Source of the DNA: Carex sylvatica
Taxonomy: Eukaryota > Streptophyta > Magnoliopsida > Poales > Cyperaceae
Direction: 5' to 3'
Length of the DNA: 64,000 nucleotides
Assembly: GCA_964058845.1 (NCBI GenBank)
Contig: CAXKVR010000036.1
Location: 62,001 to 126,000, forward strand
The notes beneath the pieces are model-generated. The model was not told the DNA's origin. It saw only the letters and a list, made by a program, of their open reading frames with translations, and made no database searches. The position numbers and the translations under genes were made by a program. Below, one piece after another: positions 56,801-64,000 of this stretch (position 1 is the first letter of the stretch; the number at the start of each line of letters is the position of its first letter).

Positions 56801-57202
56801 TGGGAGGTAGATTATAGAAAATTTAACATTCCGTTATTTATGTGTAAATGGATCAATAACCGTAAGGGGGTTAAAGTCGACGGAGATGATTTTATTCTAG
56901 TAGATTTCAGTAATACTGGATACAAGGATGATTCATTTATACTTGCAAGACAGGCCATGCAAGTGTTCTACATTACTGATCCGGCCGATCGTTCAAGACA
57001 TGTTGTCCTCTCTGGTAAAAGATGTATCATCGGGATTGATAATGTGGAAGACGAAGAAGCGTACGATCATTTTGATGAGATACCACCGTTTTCCACTGGC
57101 ATGGCATCTTTACCAACCGGTGAGGATAACAAGACAAGTCACACGCGCAACGATCATAATGAAGGAGAATGGATTGAAGTTCCCACTGGCAATAATCCCT
57201 AA
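53853..57202 (+). pseudogene. CACTA TNP2-type transposase, degenerate
   Basis: The ATG at 53853 follows an AG acceptor-like site. The N-terminal transposase-associated domain reads MGRSWMYEVSRLSDEYMIGV, with the zinc-type CPCRDCNN. The TNP2 core follows (HECPKCGASRY near 54610, LSVDGINMHSS near 54904, KACPICLED near 55240, the region of DVRHCLDVMHVVKNVCDRLV near 55556), then DUF4218-like (MYPFERYMGLLKAYIRN near 56158) and DUF4216-like parts (to EWIEVPTG near 57180). Damage: frame changes near 54140, 54320 and 55800, and in-frame stops at 54664-54666, 54994-54996, about 56210 and about 56780. The stop near 54995 falls at a Trp codon position and the one near 56210 at an Arg position, both C/T-type changes. 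Cannot make a full transposase. Confidence 0.85.
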
Positions 57203-57705
57203 ATTTTTATTGGCACGTCAAAATATAAAAATATAAAAAATGTGATTTATTATTATTTAATATTCCTGACTTAAGAAATTTTTCTTTTTTCAGGATACAT
57301 TGAAACACTAGACAATAAAAAACATGCAAGTTATTCTTCAATGTTTCTTGTAACTTATTTCTTTTCATGTTATATGTAAATTTATTAGCTTATTTTTTAA
57401 TTTTTAATGTTACTATTTAGTATAATTTATTAAAACAATTTCATAAAATAATTTTTAAGATGTAATTTATAAGATAATATATTTTCAGTGATCTTATTAA
57501 AATTACTTCCTAAAAATTCTTTATAAATTAGATAGAATATAAGCTACAAAAATATCATTTTAATTTTAATTTTTTAATTTTTTTCAAAATAAACATCCTG
57601 ATTTTAATTTCTACAAAAGTTATTTATAAAAATTCATACACATACACATTCTGATTTTAATTTTTTTAAAAAGCATACACATACAAAAATATAACCACAC
57701 ATATT

Positions 57706-57848
57706 AAGAAATACACTATCTGGATCGGTTCCTAGCTTCAAAACCGATTCAGATAATTATCAGGATCAGTTCTTAGTCTAAGAACCGATCCAGATAATTA
57801 TCTGGATCGGTTTTGAAGCTAGGAACCGATCCAGATAGTGTATTTCTT
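57706..57848. repeat. 143-bp palindrome of ATCTGGATCGGTT units
   Basis: AAGAAATACACTATCTGGAT on the left and ATCCAGATAGTGTATTTCTT on the right are perfect complements. The inside consists of further GATCGGTT/AACCGATC units separated by AATTAT. Same word as the left-end subterminal field. Confidence 0.85.
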
Positions 57849-58225
57849 AAAATTTTCTTATAAATTTTTAAAAAATAAATTACTTATTTAAAATTATTTT
57901 ATAAATTATTTTAATAAGAAATGTTAAACAAAATTACTTCCTAAAAATTATTATGTCTTACAAATTATTTCTAAAAAAATGCTTTTTTTTATATAAATTA
58001 TCTTGTTAAATGTAAGCTACAAAAATTTGTTACATCAAATAAGTTTTTAAAAAGCATGATTTTTATTTAGTTTTGATATTTTTAAACCAATAAAAATAAT
58101 AATATAATTTATAAGAATTGATGATTAAAATAATTTACAAAAATTCATAAACATACACATTCTGATTTTAATATTTTAAAAAATCATACACGTATAAAAA
58201 TATAACAAACACACACACAGAAAAT

Positions 58226-58334
58226 ACTATCTGGATCGGTTTTAAGCTAGGAACCGATCCTGTTGTTTATTCATTTAAAAAAATTAAAAAAGATATATGG
58301 ATCGGTTCCTAACTTAAGAACCGATCCAGATAGT
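58226..58334. repeat. second GGATCGGTT palindrome, before the second CACTA gene
   Basis: ACTATCTGGATCGGTT on the left and AACCGATCCAGATAGT on the right are perfect complements, with two more copies inside. It lies just upstream of the CT-rich leader of the second gene. Confidence 0.8.
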
Positions 58335-59098
58335 GTTAGGTTATACAAAATCGCGCCTCACTTAGCTGAAATTTCAAATTTTCTCTCCTCCACCGTGACC
58401 CTTCCTTTCCTCAAAGCCCTCTTTCAAAGACGAAATTTTAAATCTTCTCTCCTCCACCGTGACCCTTCCTCTCCTCAAACCCCTCTCTCAAAGCTCTCAC
58501 CTCCGTGACCTCTTTCTCTCCTCCTCCGCCGTGACCTCTTTCTCTCCTCCTCCTTCTCCGCCGTGTCTCTTTCTCCTCCGTTAAGTGAAAGCTCTCTCTT
58601 CCGCTCCTCCCTCTCCGTCGGCTCATTGGCTCTGCCTCCCTCTCAAATTCGGGTAAACTCATTTCTCTAATTTCAAATTATTAGCAATTATTTAAAAAAT
58701 GTTAGAAATTATTACAAATTGTTAGAAATTATTTGAAATTCGAATTATTAGAAATTGTTACAAATTTGAATTATTAGAAATTGTTAGAAATTATTGCTTC
58801 TTGTTGCTAATTAGGTATTGCATGTATGTTTAACTTAGGTTTTTGATTTCGGGTTGTTGTAGTTTGATTAAATTGTTGGTGTTCAACGATTGAATTGTTG
58901 GTATTCAATAGTTTCATTGATTAAAATGAAAATGTGAATTTATAGCTCGGTATATGCAAATCTGAATATTTAGTTGCAAATCTATATACAAATGTGAATT
59001 TGAAATGGCATATGCATGAGTAATAGGAATGGTTTCTTATATAATATAGGCATAAATATGTTTAAATTATAAGTTTCTTTTTTGAATGATAAGTAGAT

Positions 59099-62000
59099 AT
59101 GGAAGGTGATAGTGAGATGGTCTCGGCTAAGAAACGAGGAAGAGGGCCTAACAAAATTAAGAAGAAGTTTAACGAGAAAGGCAAAAAGCTGGAACTTGAC
59201 AAATTTTACAGGCCGGTTGTTACTCGAGATACGACGAGTTTTGCAACGGAATTTGGGATATTGGTAAGAAGAAATGTTTCTCTAAGGTTCCAACGATGGA
59301 AAGATGTTCCAGATGAGAAAAAGCAAAAAATATGAGAAATACTTAAGGTAAACAAATTTTGGTACTAATTTCACAAGATTTCATTTGATATTAACTAATT
59401 CTAAATTTTTTATTTCTATTTGTTTGTAAGGTGGACTGGGGCATAGTCGACAACGAAGAGGTGCAGAAATATTATTATCAGAAAATTGTTACTTCTCACC
59501 GGAAGTGGCGAACCGAAATGACTAAAGTGTGGCGCAAGGGTGAGACGCCTAATTTTGGTAAGCTCCAGATTGAAGAACAAGACTGGGAAGAATTTTGTAA
59601 GTACCGAGAGACGGAGAAATTTGATGTATGATAGTTACTATGGACCACCTACCTTATCTATAATTAATTAAGAATTCAAATTTTTGTATAATTGAGGCTA
59701 ATTATTTCTTTGTTCAAATTGTAGGATGGCAGCCAGACTGGAAAGGCGAATCAGGCCCATAACGAGTATCCGCATTTCGTAGGATCCAGAGGTTATAATG
59801 GTGAGGATTTTCAGAGTAAACTCAGAGATGCTATGCAGACGATTGCAAACGATAAAGCATCTAGTGATCCATCTTTCTAAGGGTCAACTAGTACTGCATT
59901 GACACCAGAGGAGTTTGTTGATTTGTCGGTTGAGCATAGGCACGTGACATGGAAACTAGCAAGACAGAAGCTCTCAGACGAGACCAAGGAACGTTTTTAT
60001 CCAGAAACATACTTACCGGTCATCAACAAAATTGTGAGTATTTAGATATTGTCATTCATTGAGACCTCAACTTTAATTTATTTTGTTATAACATTTATGT
60101 TGTCATTTCAGGAAGAACAAGAAGCAGCTTTTAAACAAGGCCAGTTGGCCATCGTACGATACGATGATGTTCTGGAAAAATCTCTGCCAAATCGGGAACA
60201 TCCCGGGAGGGTGAGAGGAGTGGGAGGTCTGATTCCAATTACAACAATATTCGGTAACAGCTCGATAAGGAGGAGACACACTACTATTTACTCGAGATCC
60301 GTAGAAGAATTTGATGCGATAGTGGATCAAAGAGTGGAGGAGAGAGTAAGAGGAATGGAGGAGAGATTGCGGCAAGAAATTAAAGAAGAAATTAAAGCTG
60401 AATTTGCAATGATGCTTCAGCAGACAATGGGCCAACAAGAAAAGACGTATAGCCCAACAGTCATTCAGAGCAGCTGCCAGTCAGTCAAACCATATGCAAA
60501 TCTTTCCGAGTTTACTAAGGTAATGCAAATTCAGATTTGAATCAGTAGGCCTATGCTTTAATTTCATACATATTTAGATTTTATTCAAGTAAATACATGT
60601 ATTTGTACAGGAGGCAGACTAAGCTGCAGACTGCAGGCGAATATAGGTGGGAATACTCTTGTAGTGGCCTTAGGGACAATTCATGTTTCAGTTGTACAAG
60701 GTGGAATAATTCACGGTTTGCCTATGCCGCCCGACCATGCAAGAGTAACGGTGGATGCTATTCACGATGCAGACTTCATAGAACTCCCTTTACCTGTACC
60801 AAATGGTGAGCAGTTAACCCTTGCATCGGTCCTCGGCAGTTTCACTGCATGGCCGATGTCCATGATATTGACAGGTTCAGATGAGGTATATTATTATTAA
60901 GTTCTTATACTTCTTAATTTGTATCTATATGATAGAGTTATAGTTGATTTTGGATTTTATTTCAATTTATTATGAAATTTTGCAAGAACCACGTGAAGAG
61001 GTGCAAGTTCCTGGAGATCGGAACGCAACGAGTCACATCAAGGCGTTTGATCATATCAATTTTGAAAAGCTGGGACGAACATTCAAGCAGCTGCGTGATC
61101 GATTTTCAGAGCTAGATGGCAATCCATTCAAAATCGATCCGCCACTTGATCTTTTCTGTTCAGCATAGTCCATATACGTTTATGCATATGATTATGCGGT
61201 CTTGCTTACACAACGGGAGTGGCTCACTGGACCAGTCATTCAGATATGGATGCTGTGAGTTTAATATTCATAATAATTGCATAATTCATTACTTTAATTC
61301 AAATTTCACAAACTTGAGAACACATGTATGCCTTTTTTTTTTAGGTATTGGCACAAATTCATAAAGGAGGAATTTCCCGATGAGCAGATTGGTTTCATGG
61401 ACTCCCAGGGAACGAATGCCATCTTGCTGCATGATGACCGAGGAGGTGTTCTTCAATACATAAGGAAAGCACTCCAAGAGAATCGGGACAAGAGATTGAT
61501 CTTCATACCTTATCATCAGATGTTAGTGTTATATATATATTATAATTTTATTATATTTCTTTCAATTCATATAAATTATAGAATATGACATGCTACAAAT
61601 CTAACATGCAGAAATCATTGGATATTGACCGTGTTTATACCAAGAGAACATGCATTGTACGTATACGATTCCGATAAGAAGAGCAAAAAAACGCTAATTA
61701 TCACTGCTGCGGTCGAGGAGTAAGTGACTTTCTTAATTTTATGTTTGTTTAGAATCCTAATGTTTTTATTATTATATTATCATTTTAAATATCTCTCGTA
61801 AGTACTGATTGTTTAATTTGTTCATATTTCAACAGTGCCTTCACCAGGAAAATGGGTACTTCTTTAACGGTTCATAACGATTGCAAGGTAATAGTTTCTA
61901 TTGAGATATGATTATAGGGACCTAGATGCAAAAATTTGTGAATATCTAGACATATAAACCATTGGTATGCTCATTAACATACATTTTATTTTTTTCAAAC

Positions 62001-62323
62001 TTGGTATATAGTGCCCACAACAACCAGCTGGCTGGGAATGTGCATATTATGTCATGTTGCTCATGCAAGACATAATAAGCGAATACCTCGATTCTTTTCC
62101 GAACTTAAGGGTATATATGCATTTATATATTTTTCAAAAGTAATGATGAATTGTTGCTTCAAATATAATAAAATACAAAATTAATTGTGCATGCTCTTCT
62201 ATCTTTTTAAAAATGCAGGATATTCCCGTTAAACATAATGTACAACGCTTGGGCGATTTTTGGAAAATATGGGTTAAAATTTTTTTACATGAGGTTAGGC
62301 CGAGAATAAGTACAACATTGTAA
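59099..62323 (+). pseudogene. CACTA second gene: plant transposase (Ptta/En/Spm-like) with Ulp1-like C48 protease, degenerate
   Basis: Exon-like blocks, approximate: 59099-59348 (KKRGRGPNKIKKKFNEKGK), 59431-59628 (HRKWRTEMTKVWRKGETPNF), 59725-60035 (YPHFVGSRGY; LTPEEFVDLSVEHRHVTWK), 60112-60522 (charged helix VEERVRGMEERLRQEIKEE), 60612-60885 (DUF8039-like: GLPMPPDHARVTVDAIHDA), 60985-61255, 61345-61520, 61613-61720, 61835-61888, 62012-62110 and 62218-62323 (stop TAA at 62321). The protease part shows the C48-type residues: His in NHWILTVF, Asp in VYDSDKK, Gln in CPQQPAGWEC and the nucleophile Cys in WECAYYV. Nonsense codons lie at about 59334 (TGA at a Trp-type position) and about 59878 (TAA), so no full protein is expected. 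Its role in CACTA biology is unclear. Confidence 0.75.
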
Positions 62324-62735
62324 GATGTGTGTAATTTTAATTTGCATGAACATGAATTTTTTGTAATAATTTAGGATGTGTATGTGCATGAAACATATAT
62401 TTACCACACATACTGCCACACGATATTTTATAATTAAAATTGAATAGAGAACAAAATTAGAGAGAAAATTAATTTATTTGTTTCCTTATTTCTTTTCTCC
62501 AGCTTTTCTAAACACAAATTGTAATTTCAGCGCTAAAATGATTATTCTTCGTTTATACCAAATTTATCATTAATTAATGCTGTTCTATTTAATTTAATAT
62601 TGAAAACTTTGTTATCAATGGAAACATTTAAGGACAGTTAAATCTTTGACTTGGCCTAGAGGAAAATTGAGGAGCGATTGAGACTGATAAGGAAACTAAG
62701 TCTTTGACTTGGTCTCTACAGGAAAATTAGGGAAC
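62324..62735. other. region after the CACTA second gene
   Basis: A+T-rich. No CACTA right end (CCACTAGTG) found. Around 62640-62730 the phrase AAATCTTTGACTTGG and the related TAAGTCTTTGACTTGG, each followed by CTAGAGGAAAATT or CTACAGGAAAATT, form a degenerate tandem repeat. No gene. Confidence 0.45.
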
Positions 62736-63542
62736 TAATGGACATTAAACACAATATTTTTTTCTGAAAAAACAACACATCAACATCTAACAATACTACA
62801 CAGTTGTCTAAACAAAAATGGTATAGTAAAGAAACAATAAATTCATCAATTACTTAGTTCACTCTTGTGTCAAAATATTTTTTCAAAATTTAGAGGTAGA
62901 CAACTATCTATTCCTAAATAAATGTGACTTTGTCATTGGTAGCTACTAACATGTCAAAATTATTATAATTTACTTATATAACTGAAATTAGGTATTACAA
63001 CAATTCAAATTACATCAGAAATACTATCATATTATATGATAAATTATTTCACTGAGTTAAAAAAAAGACTTTGGTTTTCCTCCACATGTTTGGCCTATTC
63101 GTATTCGTATTTGACAATGGTAATAAAAAAAAAAAATTATACTTCTCATAGATAAACATCAAGAAAATGGAAATATCCATTTAAGGAACATAAATGGAGA
63201 GGAGATTAAGCCATACAAAAATCAATTATTTATCATTTCAAAAACTAAAATTCTTTAAGAAAGACATTTTCTTTGCATGAGAAAATTCAATGAAGTCTCC
63301 AATAGTCAGCACTCATGACACATATAGCATATTCTCGTATACAAAAATCAATGATTTATTATCCAAAAATAATATTTAATGCTTTAAAAAGACCTTTTCT
63401 TTACATGACAAAATTCATTGATTTAATATACCTACTTGCATGAGATTTTCTTTGCTTCGTTTTCTCTCAGATTTAATCATCTTTCTTCACGAATAAAGCA
63501 ACAATACAAAAAGAAAAATAGAAAAACGCTTCCCACCTGCGT
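62736..63542. repeat. ~800-bp direct repeat, copy 2
   Basis: Same sequence and orientation as 46200-46998 with small indels. Similarity starts at TAATGGACATT and stops at CCCACCTGCGT; the flanks differ on both sides. Confidence 0.85.
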
Positions 63543-64000
63543 CTCCACTCCTGAATCGAAAAGAGAAGAGCAATACAATTGGGCCTTACAAAAGTTGAGA
63601 GCAATAAAATTGGGCCTTTGAAGTCAGAAAAGGGCTTGCCAACTCAACTATGGGCCTGAACTCAGTTCAGAAAGAGTTTTAACAGAGATGATTTTTCAGG
63701 CCCAGTGAACTCTTTGTTCTTTGAATAGAGAGGGCTATACAAGGGGACCGGGAGAGAGGAAGAATAATAGGAAGAATTTGTTGGGCTGGAACATTTTGTT
63801 TTTACCAATCAGCACACATTGTTTTATACCAGTAATTCTTGCCAACTAATTGTCTTATCCTTAGCTTTTGGTACTATAACAGTAAAGGTCAAGTGGTATA
63901 GTATGTGCCGCTCTGGGCGGGTGTATCCATGGTGGTTCTGAAAATCGAAATCGGTAGGTTGATCATGAAATCAGAATGGGATGAATCGGTTGAAATCTGA
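63543..64000. other. unassigned right edge
   Basis: Contains several TTGGGCCT/GGGCCTGAA words but no recognisable gene, tRNA or transposon end. Confidence 0.4.

Larger units (their letters stand above)
57203..59098. other. CACTA intergenic region and leader of the second gene
   Basis: A+T-rich DNA carrying two palindromic GGATCGGTT blocks, then at 58380-58620 a CT-rich leader in which TTCTCTCCTCCACCGTGACC is repeated two to three times, and a long leader intron up to the ATG at 59099. GAAATTATTAGAAATTGTTA-type words repeat at 58690-58790. Confidence 0.55.
51890..62323 (+). mobile_element. CACTA (En/Spm-type) transposon, two-gene, decayed
   Basis: The left end CACTAGTGGAAAAACAG begins at 51890, then a field of GGATCGGTT repeats, then two plus-strand genes: a TNP2-type transposase (53853-57202) and a second gene with a DUF8039-like and Ulp1-like part (59099-62323). 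This order is typical of large plant CACTA elements. I found no matching right end before the 800-bp repeat at 62736, so the right end is missing, rearranged or unrecognised. Both genes carry stops, so it is not autonomous. Several foldback elements lie inside it. Confidence 0.75.

Noticed and set aside
46200..63542. Direct repeats as LTRs of a giant retrotransposon
   Set aside because: No TG...CA ends, no primer-binding site after copy 1, no purine tract before copy 2, and the interior holds unrelated genes and a CACTA element.
63890..63960. tRNA-like or SINE-like start near AAGTGGTATAGTATG
   Set aside because: It misses the A-box consensus at the last position and no B-box was found downstream before the window ends.

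Overview
The window is nuclear DNA from a flowering plant. The genes are intron-bearing or single-exon plant families (mTERF, ALKBH9/10-type AlkB, branched-chain aminotransferase, UGT94-like glycosyltransferase). The background is strongly A+T-rich and full of plant transposons (Ty1-copia, LINE, CACTA, hAT-type and foldback MITEs). The sequence does not let me name the species.

Layout. 1-1.64 kb: decayed 3' part of a Ty1-copia element. 2.8-3.7 kb: non-autonomous hAT element. 5-33 kb: a cluster of eight mTERF loci, five intact single-exon genes (5005-6144, 11438-12604, 16153-17310, 29736-30869, 31707-32861) and three pseudogenes (8181-8900, 20488-21621, 27742-28325). The cluster grew by direct and inverted segmental duplication, so the spacers are also copies of each other. 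Several TE insertions can be polarised because the empty site survives in a paralogous copy within the window. 34.7-39.9 kb: an AlkB-type (ALKBH9/10-like) gene on the minus strand. I could join it by eye into eight exons with matching phases (1323 nt, 440 codons plus stop). Its 5' exons encode an unusual Arg/Glu-rich region that contains a tandemly duplicated 159-nt symmetric exon, and LINE fragments lie in its introns. 40-45 kb: hairpins, a 1.06-kb palindrome, a hAT MITE and a hAT transposase fragment. 47.0-48.7 kb: branched-chain aminotransferase pseudogene. 49.7-51.0 kb: intact UGT94-like glycosyltransferase. 51.9-62.3 kb: a CACTA element with a decayed TNP2-type transposase and a second gene carrying a DUF8039-like region and a Ulp1-like protease. 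An ~800-bp direct repeat occurs at 46.2 and 62.7 kb, flanking the 46-63 kb block.

Biology. The intact mTERF proteins are expected to be organelle-targeted nucleic-acid-binding proteins. The AlkB protein keeps its iron and 2-oxoglutarate ligands and may be an RNA demethylase. The UGT is probably a sugar-on-sugar transferase of specialised metabolism. No gene cluster for one pathway is evident. The most unusual items are the AlkB gene with duplicated Arg/Glu-rich exons, the nested retroposon/hAT/SINE insertion with its preserved empty site, and the GGATCGGTT-type palindromes repeated in front of both CACTA genes.
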